NCBI GenBank assembly: GCA_039198685.1
Contig: JBCCTK010000052.1
Span: 1-20,040, forward strand
DNA from: UBA5336 sp039198685
GTDB lineage: Bacteria; Pseudomonadota; Alphaproteobacteria; Caulobacterales; Hyphomonadaceae
Length of the DNA stretch: 20,040 nt
Reading direction: 5' to 3'
The translations under genes and the position numbers were made by a program. The notes beneath the pieces were generated by a model. It was given only the letters and a program-made list of their open reading frames with translations, was not told the origin of the DNA and did no database searches. Each line of letters opens with the position of its first letter. The first letter of the stretch is position 1. Below, piece after piece: positions 7,938 to 17,040 of this stretch.

Positions 7938-8033
7938 AACTTTGGTGTTTCTTAACCAATGCCGCGCTCTTGTTAATCTTGCTCGGCGTGGCCCCATGCT
8001 CTGCTGGCATTGCATTTTAGAGGGAGAGACGCG

Positions 8034-10271
8034 ATGAGCGACACGATGGACAACCACTCAGACCGCGTCATTAGTGAACCCATGAGCGAGGCGCTTTCCA
8101 AGCGCTATCTCGCCTACGCCCTATCAACGATTACTGCCCGGGCACTTCCCGATGTCCGCGATGGCCTCAAGCCCGTGCAGAGACGTATTCTTTACGCCAT
8201 GCGCGAGCTTAAGCTGAATCCGGAGGGGGCTTACCGCAAGTGCGCAAAGATCGTCGGCGAGGTGATGGGTAATTATCACCCCCATGGCGACTCAGCGATC
8301 TACGACACGCTTGTTCGGCTCGCCCAGGACTTTTCAGTTCGCTATCCCCTCGTCGACGGGCAAGGTAATTTCGGCAACATAGATGGCGATGCCGCTGCAG
8401 CCATGCGCTACACGGAAAGCCGAATGACGGATGCTGCCAAGCTCCTGTTGGAAGGCCTGGATGAAGACGCCGTTGATTTTCGCGTCACCTATGATGAGTC
8501 GAATGAAGAACCGGTCGTCTTGCCCGCGGGGTATCCCAATCTGCTTGCGAATGGCGCAACTGGTATTGCCGTTGGCATGGCCACTTCAATTCCACCTCAC
8601 AATGCCGCCGAGGTCATTGATGCAGCTCTCCTGCTCATCAAGGACAAGAATACGCCCCTCAATGAACTCATGAACGTTTTGCCTGGCCCGGATTTTCCCA
8701 CCGGCGGGGTTGTCATTGAACCACGCTCATCCATCCGCGAGGCCTATGAGACCGGACGCGGCGGATTCCGAATGCGCGCCAAGTGGCAGGTTGAGGACCT
8801 TGGTCGCGGCACCTGGCAGATCGTAGTCACTGAGATTCCCTATCAAATCCAGAAGGGCCGGCTCATTGAGAAACTGGCTGAGCTGATTGAGAACAAAAAA
8901 GTCCCACTGCTGGATGATGTGCGCGATGAGAGCGCAGAAGATATTCGACTGATCCTTGAGCCGCGCTCGAAGTCTGTTGATCCAGATGTGCTTATGGAGA
9001 GCCTGTTTAAAGCGTCGGACCTTGAATCGCGCTTTTCCCTTAACATGAATGTGTTGAACGATGGCGTGCCCCAGGTGATGGGGCTGCGGGGCATCCTACG
9101 CGCCTATCTCGACCATCGCCGCGAAGTCGTTCAGCGGCGCGCACGCCACCGACTGGAGAAGATAGAGAAGCGCCTTCACGTCCTTGATGGATATCTGATC
9201 GCCTATCTCAACATCGATGAAGTCATCCGAATCATCCGGGAGGAAGACGATCCCAAGCAGGAGATGATCGACCGGTTTTCCATCACCGATATTCAAGCTG
9301 AGGCCATTCTCAATCTGCGTCTTCGGGCATTGCGCAAACTGGAAGAGATGGAGCTTCGCGGAGAGCATGATCGACTGAGCCAGGAGCGCGATGATCTGAA
9401 GCTCTTGCTTGGCTCGGAGGCGCGCCAGTGGACCAAGGTCGCCAAGGAGCTGAAGGAGGCGCGCAAGGTCTTTGATCCCGAGAGCGAGCTGGGCCGGCGC
9501 CGCGCGATATTTGGCGACGCCCCTGACATCGATCTCGATGCCGCACTTGAAGCGTCAACCCCAAAGGAGGCCTTCACTGTCCTGCTTTCCAACAAAGGTT
9601 GGATTCGCGCGATGAAGGGCCACGGGCATGATGCCAGTCAAGCCAAGTTCAAAGAGGGCGATGATCTCTTCCAATCCGTAGAGGTTTGGTCGACTGACAA
9701 GGTTATTTTGATGTCATCGGATGGGCGCGCTTTCACTCTGGCGGCCGACAAGCTTCCCGGTGGACGCGGGCATGGCGAACCGATCCGTCTGTCGATCGAT
9801 CTGGAAGATCATGTCGACATTCACTCGATGTTTAAACTGGATGAGACGAGGAAACGGGTGGTTGCATCCACCGCAGGATATGGATTCATCGTTCCCGAAT
9901 CCGAACTGATCTCAAGCCGAAAGGCTGGTAAGTCGGTGGTGTCCGTTCCCGATGGGGCTGTGCTTTGTGTATGTGAGGTCGCTGACGGAGACCAAGTGGG
10001 TATAATTGGCTCAAATCGGAAGATGCTGGTTTTTGATCGAGGGGACTTGCCTGAAATGGTGCGCGGCAAGGGTGTGAAACTTCAATCCTATCGAGGCGAT
10101 GACGGGTTAACCGATGTCATCGTGTTTCACCGTGAAGATGGCCTCTTTGTGATCGAGCCGAGCGGTCGAAATCGAGGCATTTCTGAATGGACCGAATATA
10201 TTGGCAAGCGTGCCCAGGCCGGTAAGACCGTACCGAAAGGATTCCCACGCTCGGGCCGGTTCAATGGCTAG
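8034..10271 (+). CDS. parC: DNA topoisomerase IV subunit A
   Basis: ParC is the DNA-cutting subunit of topoisomerase IV, which decatenates daughter chromosomes; its partner ParE is not in the window. The protein is 745 residues, the size of ParC and well below GyrA. The catalytic tyrosine is Y126 in AMRYTE. YHPHGDSAIYDTL (81-93) is the quinolone-resistance region, with S87 and D91 at the usual positions, so no classical resistance change is seen. A coiled-coil tower and a short, degenerate C-terminal beta-pinwheel follow. The ATG at 8034 is chosen over an upstream in-frame ATG at 8010 because AGGGAGAG (8021-8028) precedes it at proper spacing. The 96-nt gap before it suggests its own promoter, but I found no convincing hexamers. 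Confidence 0.95.
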   Translation: MSDTMDNHSDRVISEPMSEALSKRYLAYALSTITARALPDVRDGLKPVQRRILYAMRELKLNPEGAYRKCAKIVGEVMGNYHPHGDSAIYDTLVRLAQDFSVRYPLVDGQGNFGNIDGDAAAAMRYTESRMTDAAKLLLEGLDEDAVDFRVTYDESNEEPVVLPAGYPNLLANGATGIAVGMATSIPPHNAAEVIDAALLLIKDKNTPLNELMNVLPGPDFPTGGVVIEPRSSIREAYETGRGGFRMRAKWQVEDLGRGTWQIVVTEIPYQIQKGRLIEKLAELIENKKVPLLDDVRDESAEDIRLILEPRSKSVDPDVLMESLFKASDLESRFSLNMNVLNDGVPQVMGLRGILRAYLDHRREVVQRRARHRLEKIEKRLHVLDGYLIAYLNIDEVIRIIREEDDPKQEMIDRFSITDIQAEAILNLRLRALRKLEEMELRGEHDRLSQERDDLKLLLGSEARQWTKVAKELKEARKVFDPESELGRRRAIFGDAPDIDLDAALEASTPKEAFTVLLSNKGWIRAMKGHGHDASQAKFKEGDDLFQSVEVWSTDKVILMSSDGRAFTLAADKLPGGRGHGEPIRLSIDLEDHVDIHSMFKLDETRKRVVASTAGYGFIVPESELISSRKAGKSVVSVPDGAVLCVCEVADGDQVGIIGSNRKMLVFDRGDLPEMVRGKGVKLQSYRGDDGLTDVIVFHREDGLFVIEPSGRNRGISEWTEYIGKRAQAGKTVPKGFPRSGRFNG

Positions 10272-10329
10272 GCTTGCCGCCACCATCGCGCGCGGCTAGT
10301 CAGGCGTGCCACTATCTGGGAGGGATTAC

Positions 10330-10899
10330 ATGGAACCGTTCTACATCATCTTGGGGCTTATTGCGCTGATCGTGATCGGCACGATTGCGATCTATAATGG
10401 TTTGGTGTCGAAACGACAGCGTTGCAATCAAGCCTTCGCCGATATCGACGTCCAGCTCAAGCAGCGACAGAATCTTATTCCGAATCTCGTTGAAACGGTC
10501 AAAGGGTACGCCACCCATGAGCAGGAAACGCTTCAGCAAGTCATTCAAGCGCGCAATGCAGCAATGGCTGCCTCTGATCCCGGATCGGTCGAAAAGGCAG
10601 AAACACTGCTGTCTGGAGCATTGGGAAAGTTGTTCGCGCTTGCCGAAGCTTATCCAGACTTGAAGGCCAATACGAACTTCATCCAGTTACAGGAAGAACT
10701 CTCAATAATTGAAGACAAATTGGCGGCGGCCCGCCGGTTCTATAACTCTGCTGTTCAGGCGTACAACACGGCCCGGGAGCAGTTTCCAGGTTCTGTCATT
10801 GCTGGCATGTTCAATTTTGATCCCCGCAATTTCTTTGATGTCGGCATAGAGGCGCGCGAAAGTCTGTCGGTCGTGCCGGAGGTAAAGTTCGGAAACTAG
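10330..10899 (+). CDS. lemA: LemA family protein
   Basis: LemA proteins are small membrane-anchored helical proteins of unclear function. This one has 189 residues: one N-terminal transmembrane helix (about 4-24) followed by a long helical domain with the family signature, including NQAFADIDVQLKQRQNLIPN, LVETVKGYATHE and ARRFYNSAVQAYNT, and ending FDPRNFF. The first residues leave a short outside segment, as in other LemA proteins. GGGAGGG at 10318-10324 fixes the ATG at 10330; an in-frame ATG at 10306 has no such site. It lies 58 nt after parC and immediately before a strong terminator. A TPM-domain partner, often beside lemA, is absent here. The family call is firm and the role unknown. Confidence 0.93.
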   Translation: MEPFYIILGLIALIVIGTIAIYNGLVSKRQRCNQAFADIDVQLKQRQNLIPNLVETVKGYATHEQETLQQVIQARNAAMAASDPGSVEKAETLLSGALGKLFALAEAYPDLKANTNFIQLQEELSIIEDKLAAARRFYNSAVQAYNTAREQFPGSVIAGMFNFDPRNFFDVGIEARESLSVVPEVKFGN

Positions 10900-10935
10900 G
10901 GACTTTTAATAATTCAACGTGATTCTAAACGTTGA

Positions 10936-10965
10936 CCGCTCGAACATCTGTTTGAGCGGGTTTTT
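10936..10965 (+). terminator. Rho-independent terminator after lemA
   Basis: A 10-bp stem (10936-10945 with 10950-10959, one G-U pair) closes on a 4-nt loop ATCT and is followed by GTTTTT. It lies 36 nt after the lemA stop and 21 nt before the convergent dctM stop. On the minus strand the hairpin is not followed directly by a T-run, so it mainly serves parC-lemA. A weaker 6-bp hairpin (10915-10920 with 10929-10934) stands just before it. Confidence 0.87.
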
Positions 10966-10986
10966 ATAAAATGTGAGGAACTTTTC

Positions 10987-12570
10987 CTATCGCGCCGCAA
11001 TGGCTGGAAGCCACGTTGCCAGCGATGGAATGGCGGCGACGAGTGCGATCATGAGCAGTTGCAAGCCAATGAACGCAATGGCACCGCGCCATATGTCGGC
11101 GGTTGCGATGCTGTCGGATGCTGCGCCGCGCAGATAGAAAAGCGCAAAACCGAACGGCGGGGTGAGAAAGCTCGTCTGGAGGTTAAGCGCCATAAGGATG
11201 GCCAGCCAGATCGGATCAAATCCCATAATAATGAGTGGTGGCGCGACCAAGGGGACGACAACGAAGACGATCTCGATGAAGTCCAAGAAGAAGCCCAGAA
11301 CGAACATCACCAGCATTGTGATTGCCAGCGCGCCCCATTTGCCACCAGGGACGGAAGCCAGAAACTCTGCCACAAAATCGTCGCCCCCAAATCCGCGAAA
11401 GACGAGGGCAAACAATGACGCTCCAATAAGGATAAGGAACACCATGGCGGTGATATGTGAGGCGCTTTTGAATGATGCTTTAAACTGATCGGCGCGATAG
11501 AGGACCATGAGCCCAGCAAAGAGGCTGGCCAAGAAGACGAGCGAAGCCAGGGCCGCTGCGGCAATTCCAATCGCCTCTCCCAGAGGAATCTCCGCCCGAC
11601 TGATCCTCAAATCCATCGCATTGGAGAGAAGCAACAGCAGAATCAAGCAGATCAGGCCCACCGTAATTATGGCGCGAAACAGACCACCCCTCTTTATTGA
11701 TGGCGACAATCTCAATCCTGCCAGGAGAATGGCCCCGGCTGCGCCAACAGCCGCGGCTTCTGTCGGTGATGCGACTCCGCCAAGAATAGAGCCCAGAACA
11801 ACGATAATCAAAAGGAGGGGTGCCCCTAGGCCAGAGGCAATTTCTCCAAAGGTGAGGCGTGATTCAAATTCCGCTTCCACCGGAGCAGGGCAATCTGTTG
11901 GCCGAAGAAGCGCCGTCAGCGCGATAAATGCGAGATATACAGTAACCAGCAGCAAGCCTGGAACAAGTGCACCGGCAAACAAGTCCCCAACAGATACCAC
12001 GCTGGGTCCGACACCGCCTGACAAACTAGCGCTTTGGTTGGCGTTTGAGATGGCGTCGGCCAGGAGGATGAGAACGATCGAGGGCGGAATGATCTGCCCA
12101 AGTGTGCCCGCCGCAGCGATGGTTCCAGAGGCCAATTTCGGGCTGTAGCCTTGTTGCATCATGGTTGGTAGCGCGATGAGGGTCATGGTTATGACTGTTG
12201 CGCCGACGATGCCAGTAGACGCGGCCAGCAATGCGCCGACGATGATCACTGCATAGCCGAGCCCACCGCGAACGGAGCTGAGTAAGCGTCCCGCAATGTG
12301 AAGGAGGTCTTCTGCGACCCGCGAGCGCTCCAGAACGACACCCATGATCACGAAGAGCGGCACCGCGATGAGCACCTGATTCTCCATGGAACCCTGAATA
12401 CGGGCTGGAAAGCCTTTCAGAAATGCTTCGGGAAAGACGCCCAGAGCGATCCCGATGAGCGCAAACACGAGCGCGACGCCGCCCAGTGTAAGGGCGACGG
12501 GAAACCCACCCATCAAGGCGAGAATGGCGCATGCAAACATGGCCATGGCAAGGATGACTTCGATCTCCAT
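10987..12570 (-). CDS. dctM: TRAP transporter large permease, DctM subunit
   Basis: Forms the sodium-driven translocation channel of a tripartite (TRAP) transporter in the inner membrane. The 527-residue protein is hydrophobic throughout, with DctM hallmarks GYSPKLASGTIAAAGTLGQI (141-160), ASPTEAAAVGA (267-277) and a C-terminal NLQTSFLTPPFGFALFYLRG. It is about 90 residues longer than the common form. Two extra hydrophobic segments at about 301-319 and 333-357 interrupt the second half, as in the long subgroup annotated for mannitol/chloroaromatic or 2-oxoacid uptake. Its ATG overlaps the dctQ stop (TGATG), so the two membrane subunits are translationally coupled. Substrate choice is set by the binding protein encoded upstream. 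The family call is secure. Confidence 0.94.
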   Translation of the reverse strand: MEIEVILAMAMFACAILALMGGFPVALTLGGVALVFALIGIALGVFPEAFLKGFPARIQGSMENQVLIAVPLFVIMGVVLERSRVAEDLLHIAGRLLSSVRGGLGYAVIIVGALLAASTGIVGATVITMTLIALPTMMQQGYSPKLASGTIAAAGTLGQIIPPSIVLILLADAISNANQSASLSGGVGPSVVSVGDLFAGALVPGLLLVTVYLAFIALTALLRPTDCPAPVEAEFESRLTFGEIASGLGAPLLLIIVVLGSILGGVASPTEAAAVGAAGAILLAGLRLSPSIKRGGLFRAIITVGLICLILLLLLSNAMDLRISRAEIPLGEAIGIAAAALASLVFLASLFAGLMVLYRADQFKASFKSASHITAMVFLILIGASLFALVFRGFGGDDFVAEFLASVPGGKWGALAITMLVMFVLGFFLDFIEIVFVVVPLVAPPLIIMGFDPIWLAILMALNLQTSFLTPPFGFALFYLRGAASDSIATADIWRGAIAFIGLQLLMIALVAAIPSLATWLPAIAAR

Positions 12571-13223
12571 CAGCCTGTCACCGCACCCTGCGGGTCTTCA
12601 GGGGCTCTGAGTCCCGTCAGGGTTTGAGCTGCCTTGATGGCCTGACTGAGACCTTGCGCCATCAGCAAGACGGCAAATAGCGGGATGAGCGTGCGAAAGA
12701 GAAACAAGATTGGCAAGCCATCACTCTCGCGAGAGGCCTCGAAATTCATCCAGGACCGGACGAAGGACGGAGAAATCGCTGACCAGAGGACCAATGCGCA
12801 GATCGGGAAGAGGAATAGATAGATCCCGACGAGTTCAGCCGCCGCCCGGCCCCTAACGCCGAAGCGCGGCCGGAGAATATCAACACGAACATGGTCGTTT
12901 TCACGCAAGGCGCTGGCACTTGCCAGAAGGAACATCGCAGCAAACCCGTAAACCACAATCTCGCTGAGCCATGAGAACGACAAACCGAAGACATATCGCA
13001 AGATCACCACGAGCAATTGTGTGACCACAATCACGACGCCGCATGCCATCGCCATAGCCAATGCCGCTGATGAAATTCGATCAATGAAAGACGCCAGATG
13101 GTCTGCCGTTGAATGCAGGCGCCGTCCGTACAGGAGGCACACCAGTGGGAAAAGAAGAAGCGGGGAAAGCGCAACGCCAGTCCACTTAAGCCCTGTTCCT
13201 AAGTGAAGGAAAGCGTCTGCCAT
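12570..13223 (-). CDS. dctQ: TRAP transporter small permease, DctQ subunit
   Basis: Small membrane subunit of the TRAP transporter, pairing with DctM. The usual four-helix core is seen, with VILRYVFGLSFSWLSEIVVY and LRENDHVRVDILRPRF as conserved loop regions. From ATG 13223 the protein has 217 residues and an additional N-terminal hydrophobic stretch (around residues 12-32) before the core. An in-frame ATG at 13274 would add 17 residues and overlap dctP by 44 nt, with GGGGG near it as a possible ribosome site; ATG 13223 begins 7 nt after the dctP stop and is preferred on spacing. The 3' end overlaps dctM. Confidence is high in the family and moderate in the start. Confidence 0.88.
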   Translation of the reverse strand: MADAFLHLGTGLKWTGVALSPLLLFPLVCLLYGRRLHSTADHLASFIDRISSAALAMAMACGVVIVVTQLLVVILRYVFGLSFSWLSEIVVYGFAAMFLLASASALRENDHVRVDILRPRFGVRGRAAAELVGIYLFLFPICALVLWSAISPSFVRSWMNFEASRESDGLPILFLFRTLIPLFAVLLMAQGLSQAIKAAQTLTGLRAPEDPQGAVTG

Positions 13224-13230
13224 GGCGAGA

Positions 13231-14352
13231 TCAATCGGCCGATCCGCTTTCCCGCGCTGTATAATAAGCGCCATCGGAGACCCCCGCCCAGCCGCGCATC
13301 GCCTTCAAAGACGTTTCGAAGCTGTCATAGATCCGCTTTTCCAGCGCTCCGGAGTTCCCTGCATCGCTGCGCACATCGCCACTGGCTTCAGTCATCTGCG
13401 CGACGACATCTGCCGGGAAGCTGCGCAGTTGCGTGCCATGTTCCGATGTCAGTAATTCCAAATGGCGCGCGTTCTGAAAGGTGAACTCACCCACGCTGAG
13501 ATGATTCACCGTGCTGCAGGCCGACTGGATAATGGCTTGTTCGGTCGACGTGAACCCGTCCCAGACACCGCGGTTGACCCCGACGGCCAGAGACGCGCCG
13601 GGCTCATGAAACCCTGGCCCGTAATAGTATGGAGCCTCCCTATGGAATCCGAGGAAAAAGTCGTTCCAAGGACCAACCCATTCCGTGGCATCGATCTGGC
13701 CGGTCTGTAACGCCTGATAGATCTCGCCACCCGACAGGGCGACAGCCGAACCGCCCAGCGACCGGAGCACGTCACCACCTTGCCCGGGAATCCGCATCTT
13801 CAGGCCGTTCAAATCGTCCAGGCTATTTACCTCGCGCTTGAACCAGCCGCCCATTTGGTGGCCCGTATTGGCCGCCTGCAGTGCTTTAACGCCATATTGG
13901 CCAGACAATTCATCCCATAGCGCCTGGCCACCACCAAAGTCTATCCAGCCCATAATCTCCTGGGCGGTCATGCCCATCGGGACGGCTGTGAAGAAAGGGA
14001 AGCCTTCGGATTTGGCTTTCCAATAATATTCTGCTCCGTGATACATGTCCGCCGTGCCATCTGCGACTGCATCAAAGCACTGGAAGGCAGGAACCAATTC
14101 ACCGGCCGCAAAAACGCGCACTTCTATCGTACCTTCCGAAAGTGCGTTTATCTGTTCTGCGACGCGTTCAGCCGCGCGTCCGAGACCGGGTAAGTTCTTT
14201 GGCCAGGTGGTCACCATGGTCAGGCGCTTGCGTCGCCTGGCGACGGCAGGTGCGGCGGGTCCGTCTGATGTCGAGGCACTTCCACACGCTGCGAGCCCCG
14301 CGCCCGAAACGCCAATCGCTGCCGCGCCGATGAATTTTCGGCGATCGATCAT
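13231..14352 (-). CDS. dctP: TRAP transporter substrate-binding protein, TakP-like, with Tat/lipoprotein-type leader
   Basis: Captures the substrate outside the inner membrane and delivers it to DctQM. The 373-residue protein carries a leader with twin arginines (R4-R5 in DRRKF), a hydrophobic stretch, and LAAC ending at C23, which fits a lipobox. The mature part matches the TakP subgroup, which binds 2-oxoacids or lactate: MVTTWPKNLPGLG, FDAVADGTADM, MRIPGQGGDVLRSLGG, IDATEWVGPWNDFFLGF and PGFHEPGASL. GGGGAGG at 14358-14364, 5 nt before ATG 14352, fixes the start over an upstream ATG at 14418 that lies inside bpt. It follows bpt after 25 nt. The subgroup is clear; the exact substrate and the lipid anchor are inferred. 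Confidence 0.93.
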   Translation of the reverse strand: MIDRRKFIGAAAIGVSGAGLAACGSASTSDGPAAPAVARRRKRLTMVTTWPKNLPGLGRAAERVAEQINALSEGTIEVRVFAAGELVPAFQCFDAVADGTADMYHGAEYYWKAKSEGFPFFTAVPMGMTAQEIMGWIDFGGGQALWDELSGQYGVKALQAANTGHQMGGWFKREVNSLDDLNGLKMRIPGQGGDVLRSLGGSAVALSGGEIYQALQTGQIDATEWVGPWNDFFLGFHREAPYYYGPGFHEPGASLAVGVNRGVWDGFTSTEQAIIQSACSTVNHLSVGEFTFQNARHLELLTSEHGTQLRSFPADVVAQMTEASGDVRSDAGNSGALEKRIYDSFETSLKAMRGWAGVSDGAYYTARESGSAD

Positions 14353-14377
14353 GCCAGCCTCCCCATTAATGCTTATT

Positions 14378-15136
14378 CTAATCGTGGTCTGAAAGCGGGC
14401 GCCACGTTTCGCCGTCAAGAACTTCTAGCGGTTTGTAGTCCCGCTTGTAATCCATTTTTGCGCTGCCCTTGATCCAATAGCCCAGATAAACGTGCGGAAG
14501 GCCGAGTTGTTGCACCTGCTGGATATGATCCAGGATCATCATCCGCCCCAGGCTGCGGCGGTCCTGCGCCGGATCGAAGAACGTATAAACCATGGACAAG
14601 CCATCGCGTAGCACATCGGTGATGGAGCACGCCATCAGCGGCGAGTCGCTATCATGGCCAAGTCGGTATTCGAATATAAGGCTGCGCACGGGACTATCTG
14701 CGACCATGTTCACATAATCGCGGAAGGTCATATCCGACATACCTCCGCCCTCATGGCGCTCTTGCAAATACTTGCGCAGCAGACGAAACTGCCCTCGTGT
14801 GGGTTGAGCTGGAACGGGGGATCTCGACAAGTCCTTGTTGCGATTCATCACGCGGCGATGGTTTCGCGACATCTGGAAAGCGCGTGCATCGACGCGGACG
14901 CTGCGGCACGCGTTGCACCCCGGACAGGCCGGCCGATAAGCGATACCCTGTGACCGACGGAAACCCGATTGGCTCAGCGTGTTGTGCAGGGAATCTGCAT
15001 CAGAAACGACCAGGCTCGTAAACGCTTTGCGTTCCCGCTTGCCCGGCAGATAAGGGCAGGGGGAGGGATTGGTTAGAAAGAAACGCAGATTGCGTTTCAG
15101 CCCAATCGGGAAGGTTTGAGAGTCATTTAGCTTCAT
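14378..15136 (-). CDS. bpt: Aspartate/glutamate leucyltransferase (Bpt, arginyltransferase family)
   Basis: Transfers leucine from Leu-tRNA to proteins beginning with Asp or Glu, marking them for ClpS-ClpAP degradation (bacterial N-end rule). The 252-residue protein shows the ATE N-terminal motif CPYLPGKRER (27-36), the conserved cysteines C71, C74 and C77 in RPACPGCNACRSVRV, and the ATE C-terminal GNAT-like part with YTFFDP, GYWIKGSAKMDYK and RDYKPLEVL. Length is normal for bacterial Bpt. ATG 15136 begins 19 nt after the stop of the SLC13 gene; an upstream in-frame ATG at 15166 would overlap that gene. No strong ribosome binding site is visible. The family is secure. Leucyl rather than arginyl transfer is inferred from bacterial relatives. 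Confidence 0.92.
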   Translation of the reverse strand: MKLNDSQTFPIGLKRNLRFFLTNPSPCPYLPGKRERKAFTSLVVSDADSLHNTLSQSGFRRSQGIAYRPACPGCNACRSVRVDARAFQMSRNHRRVMNRNKDLSRSPVPAQPTRGQFRLLRKYLQERHEGGGMSDMTFRDYVNMVADSPVRSLIFEYRLGHDSDSPLMACSITDVLRDGLSMVYTFFDPAQDRRSLGRMMILDHIQQVQQLGLPHVYLGYWIKGSAKMDYKRDYKPLEVLDGETWRPLSDHD

Positions 15137-15155
15137 CAGATGCGGATTTAGGCAG

Positions 15156-16985
15156 TTATAGATCAAAACGCCAAGGGGCGATTACCGTGAAAGCTGCCCA
15201 GAGCAAAATCACCAGTGGTCCGCCAAACTTCACAAAGTCACTAAATTTATAATGCCCCGGACCCATGACCAAAAGGTTTGTCTGGTAAGCGATCGGGGTC
15301 GCGAAACAGCAATTGGCACCATAAATAACAGCTAAAAGGTAGGGCAGGGGGTCTGGCGCGCCGATCTGTTCGGCCGCTGAAAGGGCGATTGGCGAGAATA
15401 AAACTGCGGTGGCCGCATTGCTCAAAAGGTTGGTCATCACCGCCACCGCAAGGAAGACAGCAGAAAGCACGGCGAGCGGGCCATAGGGTTCTGCCAGCGC
15501 CACGACGCCCATGGCAATTATGCGGTCGGCCCCGGTCAATTCCAGTGCTGACCCCATGGCAATGGCTGCGGCGATGACCAGAAAGATTCGCAGGTCCAGG
15601 GCTCTGGCGGCTTGCCTGCTATTCAAACACCCCAGCACGATCATTGCGACGGCAGCCAGGATGGACGCGTGTAGGATAGACAAAAAGCCCGTGGCCGCGG
15701 CGACAACCATAGCCACAGCGATCAGGCGCGCCGACAGGGCTTTTGCAGACAGGTCGATTTCCGTTTTGGACCATTCAAGCAGGATAAGGTCACGGCTCAC
15801 GCGAAGTTCCCGGAGGGCGTCTGAAGGCCCGCACAAGAGGAGTGTGTCGCCTGCCTCAAGCCGGATTTCGCCCAATTTTGCACGAATCATATGCGAACGG
15901 CGTTGAATGCCGAGCACAACGGCACGTGTGAGACGGCGAAAGCCCAACATTTCAACCGTGCGACCAGCCATGCGAGACCCTGGTGCAACCACGGCTTCTG
16001 TTAACACAAGTGACCTTGGGGATTCATTGTCGTCGTCAACACCCGTCCCAGACCGCCAGATTTGCTCCAGCATCTGAGAATGGGTCGACAAGACACTCAT
16101 TAGCGCCGAGCGCGTGGCCGCAACAATGACAAGGTCTCCTTGCTCCAGCGCGACATCCTCAAATGGCGGCAAGATCGCGCGCTCTCCGCGCTGTATCACG
16201 CGCACGGTGAAATTGGGGAGTTCTTTGAACATGCCCGCAATCGGCTTTCTGCCGATCAGGAAGTGATCCTTGCCCACTTCAATCTGCGCGACGAATTGCT
16301 TGCCGCTGGACGTGATGATGTCTTCGTCGAGGCCGCTTCGAGAGGGCAGCAAAATTTTTGAAAATAGCATCAGATATAGAAATCCGACTCCCGCCAGCAT
16401 CAATCCCACAGGGGTCTGGTCAAAGAATCCCAGTTCTACTTGCTGGATCCGTAGATAGGTTTCAGCGGCCAACAAATTGGTCGATGTGCCGATTAGCGTG
16501 GTCATCCCAGCAAATATGCTCGCGAAACTCAAAGGAATCATCAGCTTTGAGGGGGAGCCCTTCATATGTTGGGCAATCGCGCTCATCACGGGTAAAAACA
16601 TGATTACCACAGGAGTGTTGTTGATGAACGCAGAGATCACAAACACGGTGGCAAATGTTGCGCACAATGTAAGGCGCGGTCGGCGAACATAGGCGCTCAG
16701 TAAACCACGAGTAGGCGCTTCCAACGCTCCCGTTTGAAAAAGGCCCTGGCCGACAACCAGAAGCGCCATGATCGTGATCAAGGCGGGGTTTCCAAATCCA
16801 GCCAGGAGGTTGCTCGCATTCACTGGCATGCCTGCGGCATCTGTGGCGCCCGGGAGCACGAACAGTAACATCAAGGCGGCAATAATCCCCACCGAGATGA
16901 TTTCCATAGACCACTTGTCAGATGCATACAGTCCAATCGAAACCATGACGATCGCAAGGCTTGCCAGCATGGGCCAATGGTTCAT
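15156..16985 (-). CDS. SLC13-family anion permease with two RCK_C (TrkA-C) domains
   Basis: A DASS/SLC13-type symporter for anions (carboxylates, sulfate or similar), in the inner membrane. From ATG 16985 it has 609 residues: an N-terminal membrane half containing FINNTPVVIMFLP and GTSTNLL (about 166-172), two regulatory RCK_C domains (about 233-292 and 330-405), and a second membrane half with NLLSNAATAVLFSPIA and ANCCFATPIAYQTNLLV. The two Asn-rich signatures are the sodium/anion-binding hairpins of the family. This plan is shared with YfbS-like and algal sulfate-transporter-like proteins. A TTG at 17021 would add 12 residues and reduce the gap to motB to about 19 nt; the ATG is preferred as the codon, but no good ribosome site is seen for either. 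Substrate unknown. Confidence 0.9.
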   Translation of the reverse strand: MNHWPMLASLAIVMVSIGLYASDKWSMEIISVGIIAALMLLFVLPGATDAAGMPVNASNLLAGFGNPALITIMALLVVGQGLFQTGALEAPTRGLLSAYVRRPRLTLCATFATVFVISAFINNTPVVIMFLPVMSAIAQHMKGSPSKLMIPLSFASIFAGMTTLIGTSTNLLAAETYLRIQQVELGFFDQTPVGLMLAGVGFLYLMLFSKILLPSRSGLDEDIITSSGKQFVAQIEVGKDHFLIGRKPIAGMFKELPNFTVRVIQRGERAILPPFEDVALEQGDLVIVAATRSALMSVLSTHSQMLEQIWRSGTGVDDDNESPRSLVLTEAVVAPGSRMAGRTVEMLGFRRLTRAVVLGIQRRSHMIRAKLGEIRLEAGDTLLLCGPSDALRELRVSRDLILLEWSKTEIDLSAKALSARLIAVAMVVAAATGFLSILHASILAAVAMIVLGCLNSRQAARALDLRIFLVIAAAIAMGSALELTGADRIIAMGVVALAEPYGPLAVLSAVFLAVAVMTNLLSNAATAVLFSPIALSAAEQIGAPDPLPYLLAVIYGANCCFATPIAYQTNLLVMGPGHYKFSDFVKFGGPLVILLWAAFTVIAPWRFDL

Positions 16986-17040
16986 TAACTCTGAAAACAC
17001 TCGGGGCTCCGCAAGACTCAACCGCGCGAGTGATGCGTGA

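Noticed and set aside
7942..7958. TTGGT/ACCAA hairpin after recO as a terminator
   Set aside because: Only 5 bp of stem, no T-run after it; too weak to call.
7952..7976. TTAACC and TTAA upstream of parC as a CtrA box
   Set aside because: The half-sites are 17 nt apart, whereas the known CtrA pattern has TTAA-N7-TTAA.
8274..8310. Quinolone-resistance substitution in ParC
   Set aside because: S87 and D91 are residues commonly found at these positions in susceptible type IIA topoisomerases.
10276..10296. GC-rich inverted repeat between parC and lemA as a terminator
   Set aside because: The short GCCGC/GCGGC stem has a long loop and is not followed by a T-run.
11507..12148. 213-codon plus-strand open frame inside dctM
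   Set aside because: It is antisense to the DctM coding sequence, rich in Ala, Pro, Arg and Ser as shadow frames usually are, with no family signature.
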